DNA of 64,000 nucleotides, from positions 3,844,001 to 3,908,000 of the forward strand of contig OY787533.1 of the NCBI GenBank assembly GCA_963678925.1. Direction: 5' to 3'. Made by a program: the position numbers and the translations under genes. Shown piece after piece: positions 40,843-50,361 of this stretch. The notes under the pieces were generated by a model. That model was not told where the DNA came from. It did no database searches and saw only the letters and a list, made by a program, of their open reading frames with translations. Within the stretch, counting starts at the first letter, position 1; every line of letters starts with the position of its first letter. This DNA comes from G963665925 sp963678925. Its GTDB lineage: Bacteria > Bacillota > Clostridia > Peptostreptococcales > Acidaminobacteraceae.

Positions 40843-42042
40843 TTAAACACCCAATAACATGTCCATAGAAGCATCTATCACATCTGGAAGTATTTCTGGG
40901 TTCTTGCCGCCGCCCTGTGCTGCCAAGGGGCTTCCGCCGCCTCTGCCTTCAAGCTTTTCAATGGCAGGGGCGAAAAGGTCTTTCATGCTCAGTGTACCAA
41001 GATCCTTTGATCTGGAGTAAATGAGTCGTGATGCATCCTCTTCCTTGAGTCCAAAGAGCACGACGATGTTATCCTTCTCACAGAGCTTTGCAGCCATTTG
41101 ACGTACGTCAGAGAAATCTCTGCCTTCAAAGACTTTACGGATGATCTTGAAGCCGTCCTGATGCTGAACCGCATCGTGAACGAGTGCTTCAGCTTCAATG
41201 GAAGCCATATCTGCTTGAAGGGTCTTGATGCGTCTGGAGTAGGCCTTATTTTCCTCAAGGAGCTTTTCAACAACCTCAAAGATGCCATCCGGCTGTACCT
41301 TCAGTGTGGAAACCAGATCGTTGATAAGGTCATTTTTAAAACGATAGTCTGCCTGTGCTCGGACACCAATGCCAAATTGAACCCGGGTGCCGCCCTTGTA
41401 GCGGTCGATGCGCTTGACCTTCAGTATGCCAAGAAGCGCCGTTGTAGGTGGATGTGGCGCACCACAAGGTGTGCAGTCAGCACCCTTGATTTCAACCACG
41501 CGAATGTTGTGGGAAACCTTTGGACGTTTACGAAGTGGCAGTGCAGCCAGTGTCTCGTCATCGGGATAGGAGCAGATGATTTCAAGATTTGACTGAATCC
41601 ATTCATTGACCTTGTCCTCAGCGCGAAGGATTTCATCATAGCTGAGATCCTTGTCAAGGTCTACCGTCAGGTTGTCATCTGTCAAATGGAAACCAACTGT
41701 TTTTGCCTCATAAAGCTGCCAGAGGGCTGCTGAAAACATATGCTGGCCTGTATGCTGCTGCATAAGCTCCTTGCGTCTTGCCCAGTTGACTTGGCACTGA
41801 ACGGTGTCGCCAACTGTGAACGCCCGATCAACCTCATGCAAAATGTGACCGTCTTCCTTTGAAACATAGGAAACGGCAGCATTTTCAATTGTTCCCTGGT
41901 CTGATGGCTGGCCGCCGCCTTCAGGATAAAAGGCTGTTTGGTCAAGTTCTAATAAAAAACCGTCCTCTTTTTTAGTGCAGGCTGTAACTGTTGCGCTAAA
42001 AGAAGTCAGAAGCGGTTGCTGTAAATAAAGTTGCTGTGTCAT
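40843..42042 (-). CDS. alaX: Alanyl-tRNA editing protein AlaX (long form with DHHA1)
   Basis: The 399-aa protein should deacylate tRNA-Ala mischarged with Ser or Gly. The N-terminal part has FYPEGGGQPSDQGTI. The zinc-binding editing core has HTGQHMFSAAL and CTPCGAPH. A central coiled coil precedes the C-terminal DHHA1-like domain with GRGGGSPLAAQGGGK. It lacks the AlaRS catalytic domain, so it is free-standing. The minus-strand ATG at 42042 has AAGGAG seven bases upstream; a frame extending to 42066 lies before that. Confidence 0.92.
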   Translation of the reverse strand: MTQQLYLQQPLLTSFSATVTACTKKEDGFLLELDQTAFYPEGGGQPSDQGTIENAAVSYVSKEDGHILHEVDRAFTVGDTVQCQVNWARRKELMQQHTGQHMFSAALWQLYEAKTVGFHLTDDNLTVDLDKDLSYDEILRAEDKVNEWIQSNLEIICSYPDDETLAALPLRKRPKVSHNIRVVEIKGADCTPCGAPHPPTTALLGILKVKRIDRYKGGTRVQFGIGVRAQADYRFKNDLINDLVSTLKVQPDGIFEVVEKLLEENKAYSRRIKTLQADMASIEAEALVHDAVQHQDGFKIIRKVFEGRDFSDVRQMAAKLCEKDNIVVLFGLKEEDASRLIYSRSKDLGTLSMKDLFAPAIEKLEGRGGGSPLAAQGGGKNPEILPDVIDASMDMLLGV

Positions 42043-42202
42043 AATATTCTCCTTTTGAATTCTCATAGGAATATGTTAACATAATAGGCACTGCATTTGT
42101 TCGTCGAACTTTAAAATTTTGGTGAACAATCGGTTAATTTAAGTATGTTCAGGGATATATCATGTATAATATATATGAGAAAATATGAAATAGAGGTGTG
42201 CA

Positions 42203-43114
42203 ATGGATTACAAATTCCTTATTCAGGAAGCTGCAGATGAAATTCTTTTCTGGGCGCTTGAAGACGATAAAAGCAAGTTGGTGCATGATGCCACAGAGAT
42301 ATATCTGAAAGGCTCAGAAAGCGACAAGGACATGCAGGGGTTCAACGACTGGTTCGTGCATGATTACCGCACAGAGTCGGAAGAGAGTCTTGTAAAGCTT
42401 TATATGAACGAACATAAAGTTGATGATGAAAAACGCAAAGCACTTTTGGCCATAGAAGGGTCTGTTTTCAGTGCCTTTGAACGCATTGGCGTAGAAGGCA
42501 AACTGGTGGTTAAGGACCTGTTTACCAAAAGTGACTATAGGCTCAATGAAGAAATGGAAGCTACGGGCCTGATGCTTATGCGTATCTATACTGTAGATGC
42601 CACACATTTTGTTTTGGACAAGCCTGAGTTTCTCCTCGAAGAATATAAGTCCGTTCTTATAAAGGGCATGCTTGAGAAGTACAATGAGTACTGCAGGCTT
42701 TTCATGCCTGTGGAGATGGCGCAGTTTACAAAAAAATATTCTCAGGTCCTATACAGGTTTATCAATGTCATTGATGACACAGCGGCTGAATATGCCCTCG
42801 ATGAAGAGGATTTCGTAGTTCATCAGGCGACCTATATCGTCAAGGACCTAAAAGCAGTCTATGAAGCATTTAAAGAGAACCCGGACATGGAGCTGGCACT
42901 TGATGATCCGGCTGGGGCAGTTTTCAAGCTTCTTGACAGCGTTACAGGAGAAGTTCTCTCAGAAATCGTCATCGCGGATGACCGGGTGGAAATTGAGTGT
43001 GTAAATGGCGCTTTGCTCAATGCATCCAAAGAAGCGGTGGTTGAAATCATAGGGGATTTAGGGACCCATCTTCGTGACGAAATCGTAAGCATTGATGATC
43101 TGTTAAATCAATAA
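42203..43114 (+). CDS. Conserved-looking protein of unknown function
   Basis: The 303-aa protein has no signal peptide or membrane helix. The N-terminal part contains FNDWFVHDYR, like the WF..DY motif of poorly described clostridial cytoplasmic proteins that sometimes carry a SEC-C metal motif; SEC-C itself is absent. The rest is acidic and helical, with a beta-rich patch (VTGEVLSEIVIADDRVEIEC) near the end. It has GAGGTGTG before the ATG. No functional link to neighbours is visible. Confidence 0.75.
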   Translation: MDYKFLIQEAADEILFWALEDDKSKLVHDATEIYLKGSESDKDMQGFNDWFVHDYRTESEESLVKLYMNEHKVDDEKRKALLAIEGSVFSAFERIGVEGKLVVKDLFTKSDYRLNEEMEATGLMLMRIYTVDATHFVLDKPEFLLEEYKSVLIKGMLEKYNEYCRLFMPVEMAQFTKKYSQVLYRFINVIDDTAAEYALDEEDFVVHQATYIVKDLKAVYEAFKENPDMELALDDPAGAVFKLLDSVTGEVLSEIVIADDRVEIECVNGALLNASKEAVVEIIGDLGTHLRDEIVSIDDLLNQ

Positions 43115-43148
43115 GTGCGGAAAAAATGTAATAATTCTAAAATAAAGT

Positions 43149-43177
43149 TTGACAATTCGAAATGATACGTGTACAAT
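43149..43177 (+). promoter_or_regulatory. Sigma-A promoter
   Basis: TTGACA, 17 bp and TACAAT. A start near 43184 excludes the in-frame GTG at 43169 and supports GTG 43229 for the following gene. Confidence 0.8.
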
Positions 43178-43228
43178 ATATCGATATACAATGAAATGAC
43201 CTATTTGAAAGAAAGGGGAAATGGACAC

Positions 43229-43663
43229 GTGATACTCGCAACAGGCGATGTCTCAGACGTTCCCGAACCGGACGATCAGACCATAAGGCCGATCGCTTCA
43301 GAACGTCTTGAAAGAAATGACATCATAAACGACATTAGGACGCTTTTGGAGCAGCATGACAATCCGGCAGACATCTTACAGCAATACATCGATGAAGTAG
43401 AAGAACGGATTGAAGAAGAAGGACGCAGTCAGCTAGAAATGGTTGATAAGAATAATATTAAGTTGCTTATCGAGAAACACCCGTTTTTCAAGAATCCAAA
43501 CAACTATCATATTCGTCTGATAACGATTATGAAGTATCTCAAGAAAAAAGGTGTGGATATCAATGTGCCCGATATGGATCTGCTCGTAGACGAGATAATT
43601 CAGACCATTGACGGTGTCAATAAAAGAGGGTATGGTCAGTACTCAAGAGTCAAGCACGGTTAG
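43229..43663 (+). CDS. Small acidic protein of unknown function
   Basis: The 144-aa protein is hydrophilic, with many Asp and Glu in the first half (DVSDVPEPDDQT, EEVEERIEEEG-like YIDEVEERIEEEGRS) and a helical second half (IRLITIMKYLKKKGVDINV). I recognise no family. GTG 43229 has AAAGGGG ten bases before it; an ATG at 43196 has no ribosome site. A terminator follows. It has its own promoter. Confidence 0.6.
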   Translation: MILATGDVSDVPEPDDQTIRPIASERLERNDIINDIRTLLEQHDNPADILQQYIDEVEERIEEEGRSQLEMVDKNNIKLLIEKHPFFKNPNNYHIRLITIMKYLKKKGVDINVPDMDLLVDEIIQTIDGVNKRGYGQYSRVKHG

Positions 43664-43699
43664 GTGCACGCCAACTGACCCCATAAGTTTTAAATGTCG

Positions 43700-43728
43700 A
43701 AGACAGGTTTTGTGCCTGTCTTTTTTTT
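43700..43728 (+). terminator. Rho-independent terminator
   Basis: AAGACAGG and CCTGTCTT form the stem, followed by a run of T. Confidence 0.85.
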
Positions 43729-43830
43729 ACGTGAAAAACAAAACACAGCAGTTAGAAAAGACAAAAGGAATCGGAGATTGCTTGGTATGCAAAGCACAGC
43801 GTCAGACATCTGGTAGAAAAGACCACAGAT

Positions 43831-43858
43831 TAGACAATCCTGCTTTCTCTGGTATAAT
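43831..43858 (+). promoter_or_regulatory. Promoter for solute-binding protein/two-component operon
   Basis: TAGACA, 16 bp and TATAAT lie about 40 bases before the ATG. Confidence 0.6.
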
Positions 43859-43897
43859 GAATCCAAAAAGTGAAACAATGGGGGAGCGTCAAAGCAT

Positions 43898-45208
43898 ATG
43901 AAGAAAATGGCCATGTTGTTAATGGTGGTAATCCTTTTAAGTGCCTGCCAGGCAAATGAGAAAGACACGGCAGAAGTCAACGCTGATAGGGTAGAAATTG
44001 AGTTCTGGTACGGCCTGACAGGAATCCAGGGGGACTTCATGGAGGCCTACATAGAGGCCTTCAATACGTCTCAGGACCAAGTGACTGTGAAGGGTGTGAC
44101 ACAGGAAAGCTACGAAATCACTGCAAAGGCACTTCAGGCTGCCATTGTAAAAAGAACACCGCCTGCAGTAGTCCTTCTTGAAGACAATCAAATGCATAAA
44201 ATTGGAAACAAAGGCGGCCTGATGGCTCTTGACAGGTTCATAGAAGCTGATTCAGACTTCAACGCACCGGACTTTATAGACCCCTTCCTGTCACAGGGCC
44301 GCTTCAATGGGAATACCTATGCCTTACCCCTTTATGGGACGACACAGGTGCTTTACTACAGAAAAGACATGTTCGAGGAAAAGGGCATCAGTCCGGACCT
44401 GCTTTCCACCTGGGAAGGGCTGGCTCAAGCGGCAAGCATGCTCACGGTAAAAAATGGGGATGAGGTCCTCGTTTACGGCTGGGAACCCATCCAGGGAAGA
44501 GAAGACTTGATTGATGCAACAATCAACAGAGGGGGACGTTTTGTCAGCGAGGACGGCAAGACAGTACTGATTGCAGAAGCCCCATGGGTTGAGACTTGGG
44601 ACCAGTTCAGGAAGTGGATCAATGAGGACAGGATCATGCGGGTTCATTACGGTGGAGAGGGTTGGCAGTACTGGTACGCGACCATAGATGATGTCCTTCA
44701 GGGCCGTGCAGCAGGCTATATAGGCTCGAGCGGTGATCACGGAGATTTGGACTTTGGCATTATTGAGGCACGCCTCAGACCGCACTGGGAAGGATTTGAG
44801 CAGAACCCGACCGGTGTTCTAAATGCGCATACCATATGCATACCGGCTCAAACAAACGAAGCGGAAGCAAAAGCGGCATTTGCCTTCATACAATATATGA
44901 CTTCAACGGATGTATCCGCAGATTGGTCAATGCAGACCGGATATCTGCCTGTTCGGGAATCGTCGCTGCAATCAGAACGTTATAAGGCCTATGTGGCAAA
45001 TCATCCGGAACTCAAGGTGACCAGTCAGCAGATTTTGACCAGCAGACAAATTTTTGATGACCCTACGGGTGGAAAAATATACGATGCCCTCAGGGTTGCA
45101 GCAGAGAAAGTCCAGATACAGAACATCCCAGCTGCAATTGCACTTGAAGAGGCACGGGCAGAATATCAGGAGCTCCTTGACAAGGTTGTGAAGGAAGCGG
45201 AGAGGTAG
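43898..45208 (+). CDS. ABC-type extracellular solute-binding lipoprotein (family 1)
   Basis: The 436-aa protein has a lipoprotein signal with lipobox LSAC (Cys17) and a family 1 (maltose/glycerol-phosphate-like) binding fold, with IEFWYGLTGIQGDFMEAYIEAF at the start. GRFNGNTYALPLYGTTQVLYY carries the hinge region, and the C-terminal part has AFIQYMTSTDVSADWS. It should bind a sugar or polyol phosphate outside the cell. The kinase gene follows after four bases, but no ABC permease or ATPase gene is in the operon, so a sensing role with the kinase is possible. Confidence 0.9.
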   Translation: MKKMAMLLMVVILLSACQANEKDTAEVNADRVEIEFWYGLTGIQGDFMEAYIEAFNTSQDQVTVKGVTQESYEITAKALQAAIVKRTPPAVVLLEDNQMHKIGNKGGLMALDRFIEADSDFNAPDFIDPFLSQGRFNGNTYALPLYGTTQVLYYRKDMFEEKGISPDLLSTWEGLAQAASMLTVKNGDEVLVYGWEPIQGREDLIDATINRGGRFVSEDGKTVLIAEAPWVETWDQFRKWINEDRIMRVHYGGEGWQYWYATIDDVLQGRAAGYIGSSGDHGDLDFGIIEARLRPHWEGFEQNPTGVLNAHTICIPAQTNEAEAKAAFAFIQYMTSTDVSADWSMQTGYLPVRESSLQSERYKAYVANHPELKVTSQQILTSRQIFDDPTGGKIYDALRVAAEKVQIQNIPAAIALEEARAEYQELLDKVVKEAER

Positions 45209-45212
45209 GGGC

Positions 45213-46982
45213 ATGAAATTCAGACATATACGTACAAGACTTGCACTGACAATGACTGTGCTTGCCATATCCATGCTGATTGCAATGGGTACCCTTCTCG
45301 CTTATTTGTATTCCAGCGAAATGCTTGAAAACATGCGTACCATTACAGACCAGAACCTGCAGCTCATGAACAATGTCCTTGAAGACCAGGTCAAGGACAT
45401 ATACGGTCTCTTTGATGAAATTCAGGGCAATGAAAGACTCCAGGAATGGGTAGATTTCGAGCCGGGCAATGAAAATGAGCAGTATGAGAGAATGCGGGGT
45501 ATTTCTACGATTTTACGGGAATATGCCTATGCCGATGTAGGCATCACCTCCATTTTCATGGTCGATGCCAATGGGCAGGTTCTGGATCCCTTATATATAA
45601 CACAGCCTTACAGCAATATCGTAGAACGCTACTCAGCACTGGAAAAATTCCAGATGAATGATGTTGGAAAGCAGTTTTCGCTGCCTTCGCATTTTCCAAA
45701 CAAACTCGAAGAGGCTTCGGGGGAGAAGACAAACATCACTTATTTTGATACCTATTTGTCCGTGGAAGATTACAGCCGCAAAGGTACGCTTATGATAACG
45801 GTCAAAATGGATTACTTTTTTCAGAACTTCAAGAATGAAGCCAAAGATAAATTTGAATCCATTATGATTGCCAATGAAAATGGCGATGAAGTCGTTTCCT
45901 TTGGTACGGCCTACCCGAGGGAGAAGCTGACTGAATCCATTAAGGACAGCATGTCAAACAATGGCATAATGAACTATGACAGGCAGAGCTATTACTATAA
46001 TCTTAGAAAGATTGACGCCTATCCCCAGTGGACCGTTGTGGGCATTGTGCCTTATAACAGGTTGCGTATAGGCATCGGAACGATTTGGAACATTTTGATG
46101 GGCATATCACTGGTATCCTTTGTGATCATTGCGTTTGCATCCATTCTCATATCCAGCAAAATAACAGATCCCATACTGCAGCTGGGCAACTCAATGAATG
46201 CAGTAGAGCGTGGCGACTGGCCAGACCCCATTGTTCCGCAAACGGAAGATGAGCTTAAGACCTTGATTGACGGCTTTAACAGCATGGTTGAAGAACAGCA
46301 GAATCTGATTGAACGCATTTATGAAGAGGAAGAGCACAAGAAGGAACTGGAGATATCAGCAATCCAAATGAAGCTTGACCTTCTTCAGTCGCAAATCAAT
46401 CCGCATTTCATTCATAACACCTTGAATGCCATACAATATACCATCATGTCCGACCGAATTGCTGATGCCAGCAATATGCTCCGTGCATTTAACATCCTCC
46501 TGCGCGCAAGCATGTCCCACGACAAGGACTTCATAAGTGTGCGTGAGGAGATAGAATGCCTTAACAGTTACGCAGATATTCAGAAAATACGCTACGACAA
46601 TGTGTTTGACTTGAATGTTGAAATTGAAGAGGACCTTCTTGATTTGAAGATTCCAAAGCTCCTGCTTCAGCCTATCGTTGAAAACGCAATTTTTCATGGG
46701 GTGGTGCCGAAAGGCAAGCCGGGAAAAATCAAAGTTGATATCTACGCAGAGGACGCGGATGTCGTATTTACGATTTCAGATGACGGTGTCGGTATGGCAA
46801 GTGCGGATATAGACGCGCTTCTCATACGGTCAGAAACAACGGACAAGAGTGCCTTCAACAGAATCAGCTTTAAGAACATCAACAATAGACTCCTCCTTGC
46901 ATATGGCAATGAAGAGGGGCTACAGATAACAAGTCGTTTGGGTGAAGGCACAACGGTGGCATTTACCATACCTTTTGATTAG
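45213..46982 (+). CDS. YesM-like sensor histidine kinase
   Basis: The 589-aa kinase has a membrane helix near residues 10-32, an extracytoplasmic dCache-like domain to about 285, a second helix (about 285-308) and a HAMP linker. The His_kinase domain has SQINPHFIHNTLNAIQY, in which the His is the phospho-site, then LLLQPIVENAIFHG and SDDGVGM of the ATPase. This is the LytS/YesM type. It lies four bases after the binding-protein gene and nine before the regulator, so the three are one unit. Confidence 0.93.
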   Translation: MKFRHIRTRLALTMTVLAISMLIAMGTLLAYLYSSEMLENMRTITDQNLQLMNNVLEDQVKDIYGLFDEIQGNERLQEWVDFEPGNENEQYERMRGISTILREYAYADVGITSIFMVDANGQVLDPLYITQPYSNIVERYSALEKFQMNDVGKQFSLPSHFPNKLEEASGEKTNITYFDTYLSVEDYSRKGTLMITVKMDYFFQNFKNEAKDKFESIMIANENGDEVVSFGTAYPREKLTESIKDSMSNNGIMNYDRQSYYYNLRKIDAYPQWTVVGIVPYNRLRIGIGTIWNILMGISLVSFVIIAFASILISSKITDPILQLGNSMNAVERGDWPDPIVPQTEDELKTLIDGFNSMVEEQQNLIERIYEEEEHKKELEISAIQMKLDLLQSQINPHFIHNTLNAIQYTIMSDRIADASNMLRAFNILLRASMSHDKDFISVREEIECLNSYADIQKIRYDNVFDLNVEIEEDLLDLKIPKLLLQPIVENAIFHGVVPKGKPGKIKVDIYAEDADVVFTISDDGVGMASADIDALLIRSETTDKSAFNRISFKNINNRLLLAYGNEEGLQITSRLGEGTTVAFTIPFD

Positions 46983-46991
46983 GGGGATTTG

Positions 46992-48617
46992 ATGGATAGA
47001 TATAAGGTCATGATCGTAGATGACGAGATGCCTGCACGTGAAATGCTAAAGGCAATAGTGGACTGGGAACAGACCCGGTTTGAAATTGTCCATGAGGCGG
47101 TGAACGGAAAAGAGGCATTGGATATTGCCCTCAATCAGGATGTGGATTTGATTATAACGGACATACAAATGCCTGTAATGGATGGCCTGGGACTTCTGAG
47201 AGCTCTTGAAGAAAAGGCATTTACGGGAGAAGTCGTCGTCCTAAGCTGTCATGAGGAGTTTCGATTTGCCAGGGAAGCTATGCGTTATGGCGTAAAGGAA
47301 TACCTGATCAAAGATCTGCTATCAGAAGCAGACCTGCTGGAGATGCTCTCTGCCACGGAGCTGGAGCTGATAAAGAAAAATGCGGTTCCAAAAAACAATG
47401 AGCGCGACATACTCTTTAGAAGAGAAGCCCTGAGAAAGCTTGTAATAACCCCGCAGTCCTTTGATGAGCTCCTGCTTTCCGGCTTTACCATGCACAGCTA
47501 TTTTAATCTGACACAGGAAAACTACACACTCTTTGTTGTCTGGATGGACGGTTATGTGGCTCAGTATGAGAAGCTGACAATAGAGCAGAAGCGCCTTCAG
47601 GTCAGAAATTCAATGGATGCATTGACGCGGGCAGCAGATGCTTTTGGAGGAGAAGTCTTTTATAACCGTAAAGGGGAGTTCATATTGCTGCTGAGCACAC
47701 CAAAAACAGCAAGTGGCATGGACTATTTCAAAAATTCTCAAGAGCGCTGTGCATATATACGTCAGAAGCTGAAGGCAGTTGGAAGTGCTGCGGTTACAAT
47801 TGGTGTCAGCAATCAGTTTTCAGATTTGTCAAATGCCAACGAACGCTACATGGAAGCGAAAAACGCCTGCAAGTACAGAGTCTTTCTGGGCGGTGGACGC
47901 AATATTTTTTTCAATACCCCCTTTGCGCAGATGCATAAGGCTGCGCCTGACCAGATTGAAGACCGTCTCCAAAAGGTGTTTGGCGCCATACATTCAGGGA
48001 ACAAGCGTCAGCTGCTTTCGAACTTGAAAGAACTCTACAGCAATGATTTTAGGGGCTTTATGCAGTATAACTATTTACGATATGTAAATGGGCGGCTGAT
48101 TTCTGAAATGCTCAAGCATATGGCTGAGTCCATGCACTCAAGTGAGGATATTCTCGGTATGCCCTACATTCCTCTGAACTATTTGGACAGCATGGAAACA
48201 ACCCAGCAAATGTATGAGTTCTGGGAGCGGATTGCCGAAAAGATCTATGATGACCAAGTTCTTGACGATGCGCAGGCCAGCACCTATGGTGTGAAGGTGA
48301 GTCAGGCAATTTCCATGCTCAAAGACCAGTACAAGACGGGAATTGGTCTCCAAGAACTGGCGGAAAGTCTTGGTGTGCATAAGGTCTACCTATCCCGGGT
48401 TTTCAAAGAGGAGACAGGGGTAACGGTCAGTCACTATATTCAGTCACTCAAAATGGAAGATGCCAAGCGGTTTTTGAGAGATACGGAAATGAAAGTCTAC
48501 GATATTGCCGAAGCGCTTGGATACAGTCAATCTCAGCAGTTTTCAGTAGCCTTTAAGAAAATGACAGGTGAAACACCGCACACTTATAGAAAACGAATAC
48601 AGGAGAATCTTTCGTAG
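46992..48617 (+). CDS. YesN-like response regulator (receiver plus AraC HTH)
   Basis: The 541-aa regulator has an N-terminal receiver (IVDDEMPAR, phospho-Asp in LIITDIQMPVMDG, Lys in YLIKDLL). A middle region of about 290 residues has a GGDEF-like trace without catalytic residues. The C-terminal AraC HTH pair has GVHKVYLSRVFKEETG and IAEALGYSQSQQFSVAFKK. It should act with the YesM-like kinase. ATG 46992 is preceded by GGGGG; TTG 46989 is an alternative. A strong terminator follows. Confidence 0.93.
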   Translation: MDRYKVMIVDDEMPAREMLKAIVDWEQTRFEIVHEAVNGKEALDIALNQDVDLIITDIQMPVMDGLGLLRALEEKAFTGEVVVLSCHEEFRFAREAMRYGVKEYLIKDLLSEADLLEMLSATELELIKKNAVPKNNERDILFRREALRKLVITPQSFDELLLSGFTMHSYFNLTQENYTLFVVWMDGYVAQYEKLTIEQKRLQVRNSMDALTRAADAFGGEVFYNRKGEFILLLSTPKTASGMDYFKNSQERCAYIRQKLKAVGSAAVTIGVSNQFSDLSNANERYMEAKNACKYRVFLGGGRNIFFNTPFAQMHKAAPDQIEDRLQKVFGAIHSGNKRQLLSNLKELYSNDFRGFMQYNYLRYVNGRLISEMLKHMAESMHSSEDILGMPYIPLNYLDSMETTQQMYEFWERIAEKIYDDQVLDDAQASTYGVKVSQAISMLKDQYKTGIGLQELAESLGVHKVYLSRVFKEETGVTVSHYIQSLKMEDAKRFLRDTEMKVYDIAEALGYSQSQQFSVAFKKMTGETPHTYRKRIQENLS

Positions 48618-48638
48618 AATAAAAGTATGAAAATTTAC

Positions 48639-48687
48639 AAGTAGGTTAATTTGACAAACATAAAGTTAAATTAACCTACTTTTTTAT
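48639..48687 (+). terminator. Rho-independent terminator after regulator
   Basis: AAGTAGGTTAATTT pairs with AAATTAACCTACTT and is followed by TTTTTATTTT. Confidence 0.88.
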
Positions 48688-48740
48688 TTTTTGACTATGA
48701 TAATTTCTTAGTATCGACAAAGCGGAAGGGGGTTATGAGA

Positions 48741-49592
48741 ATGCATCAGAAGAAATCGTTTGCCGCAGGATGTGCATGGCGTGATCCGGCATTTCTCGGT
48801 TTGGGATTCATTGTATTCATATCGGCTTCATACGTGCTTGGCGGCTTTAAACTCTTGGAAACAATGGGAATAGACAGTGTTTTGAAAGGTCAGATTGAAA
48901 ACGCATTAAAGCTCGCGCTGGCATGTGTCATGGGAAGCATGATAGGACTTGAGCGGGGAAATAAGAACAGGCCTGCGGGAATACGCACCAATGCGCTGGT
49001 CTGCACCGGGTCTTCGCTTATCATGATTATTTCATTTGACTTGTTCTTCAAGTACCATCACCTGGCGAACTTCGATCCAGCGCGTTTAGGCGCTCAAGTC
49101 ATCAGCGGAATTGGTTTTCTTGGAGCAGGGACCATTATAAGAAACGGAACGACGGTCAAAGGGCTTACAACTGCAGCCAGTCTTTGGGTGGTTGCAAGTC
49201 TGGGACTTGCCGTTGGGGCAGGCATGTATGTGGAAGCCATGCTGGCCTTCATGCTTGTCTATTTCACACTCCACCAGCTTGGAAACATGGAGCAGCGGCA
49301 GATGCTTAAAAATGCGGATGTGGAGTTTTCAATCATTACCAAGGACCGTGCAGGTCAGATTGGTGAAATTGGACAAGCATTTGGAAGAAAAGGCGTACGC
49401 ATAACGAATCTGTCTCTTGAACGTGAAGATGATGCTTACGCAGAGGACCATGAACAGGATGACTCTGAAATATGTGTCATGCTGAGTACGAAACTCCCAA
49501 TGGGTTTGACTGGCGAAGATCTGAAAAACGATTTGGGATCGATTGACGGTGTGGTGTCGGTTGTCTATAAGAATTTAGGCGCTTTATCATAA
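48741..49592 (+). CDS. mgtC: MgtC/SapB-family membrane protein
   Basis: The 283-aa protein has several membrane helices with the family motif GSMIGLERGNKNRPAGIRTN and GFLGAGTIIRNGTTVKGLTT. An ACT-like cytoplasmic domain follows at the C-terminus (FSIITKDRAGQIGEIGQAF). MgtC proteins are linked to magnesium limitation and ATP synthase control in pathogens; here the role is unknown. ATG 48741 is eight bases from GAAGGGGG; ATG 48735 is too close. The phosphodiesterase gene follows after 16 bp. Confidence 0.9.
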   Translation: MHQKKSFAAGCAWRDPAFLGLGFIVFISASYVLGGFKLLETMGIDSVLKGQIENALKLALACVMGSMIGLERGNKNRPAGIRTNALVCTGSSLIMIISFDLFFKYHHLANFDPARLGAQVISGIGFLGAGTIIRNGTTVKGLTTAASLWVVASLGLAVGAGMYVEAMLAFMLVYFTLHQLGNMEQRQMLKNADVEFSIITKDRAGQIGEIGQAFGRKGVRITNLSLEREDDAYAEDHEQDDSEICVMLSTKLPMGLTGEDLKNDLGSIDGVVSVVYKNLGALS

Positions 49593-49608
49593 GGGGACAG
49601 GAGGACAT

Positions 49609-50319
49609 ATGAAAATCATCGCACATAGGGGAGCATCTGGATACGCACCTGAGAACACGCTGGCCGCCTTCGAAAAAGCAGTCGGCATGAATGCTCATGG
49701 TATTGAGCTGGATGTACAGATGAGTCGTGATAAGGAGCTTGTTGTCATACACGACTATGAGGTTGACAGAACAACAGATGGTATAGGCAAGGTTAGGCAG
49801 CACACGGCTGAAGAACTGCGTGGTTTTGATTGCGGAAGCTGGTTTGACCAGTCGTTTAAAGACCAGAGGGTTTTAACGCTTGAAGAGGTATTTCAGAAAA
49901 TGCCTGAAGACCTGCTGATTAATGTTGAAGTTAAGAATCAGGCGAAATACAAGGACGAAATTGCCGAGAAGCTCGTCACGCTCATCAATCGTCATAAGAG
50001 GCGTGACCAAGTCATCATATCGTCTTTTGACCACGATGTCTTGAAGGAAATCCACGATATGAAGTGTGGAATCAGACTGGGTGTTCTGCTGTACGCAAAT
50101 CTGGTGGAGCCCTGGGCTTATCTAAAGGGCATGGAAACAGAGATTCACAGCATACACAGCGCGCTGGAATACACAGACAGCGCCTTTATAAAATCGGCAC
50201 AGGAAAAGGGCTTCAAGGTATATGTCTACACAGTCAACAGTCGTGCTGATGCACAGTATTTACAGGATTCAGGCGTAGACGGAATCATTACAAATTATCC
50301 GGACATTATGGGGAAGTAA
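49609..50319 (+). CDS. Glycerophosphodiester phosphodiesterase
   Basis: The 236-aa enzyme hydrolyses glycerophosphodiesters to glycerol 3-phosphate and an alcohol such as choline. The GDPD motifs are HRGASGYAPENT, GIELDVQMSRD and VVIHDYEVDRTTDG. The protein has no signal peptide, so it acts inside the cell (UgpQ-like). A release of choline, followed by choline or betaine transport through the BCCT gene 42 bp downstream, would make biochemical sense but is an inference. Confidence 0.93.
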   Translation: MKIIAHRGASGYAPENTLAAFEKAVGMNAHGIELDVQMSRDKELVVIHDYEVDRTTDGIGKVRQHTAEELRGFDCGSWFDQSFKDQRVLTLEEVFQKMPEDLLINVEVKNQAKYKDEIAEKLVTLINRHKRRDQVIISSFDHDVLKEIHDMKCGIRLGVLLYANLVEPWAYLKGMETEIHSIHSALEYTDSAFIKSAQEKGFKVYVYTVNSRADAQYLQDSGVDGIITNYPDIMGK

Positions 50320-50361
50320 AGGCAAAGCCTTAAAATATTCATTCAACAAGGGGGAATTATT

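Noticed and set aside
43169..43228. Upstream GTG start for the 144-aa protein
   Set aside because: The consensus promoter at 43149-43177 overlaps this codon, so it precedes the transcript start.
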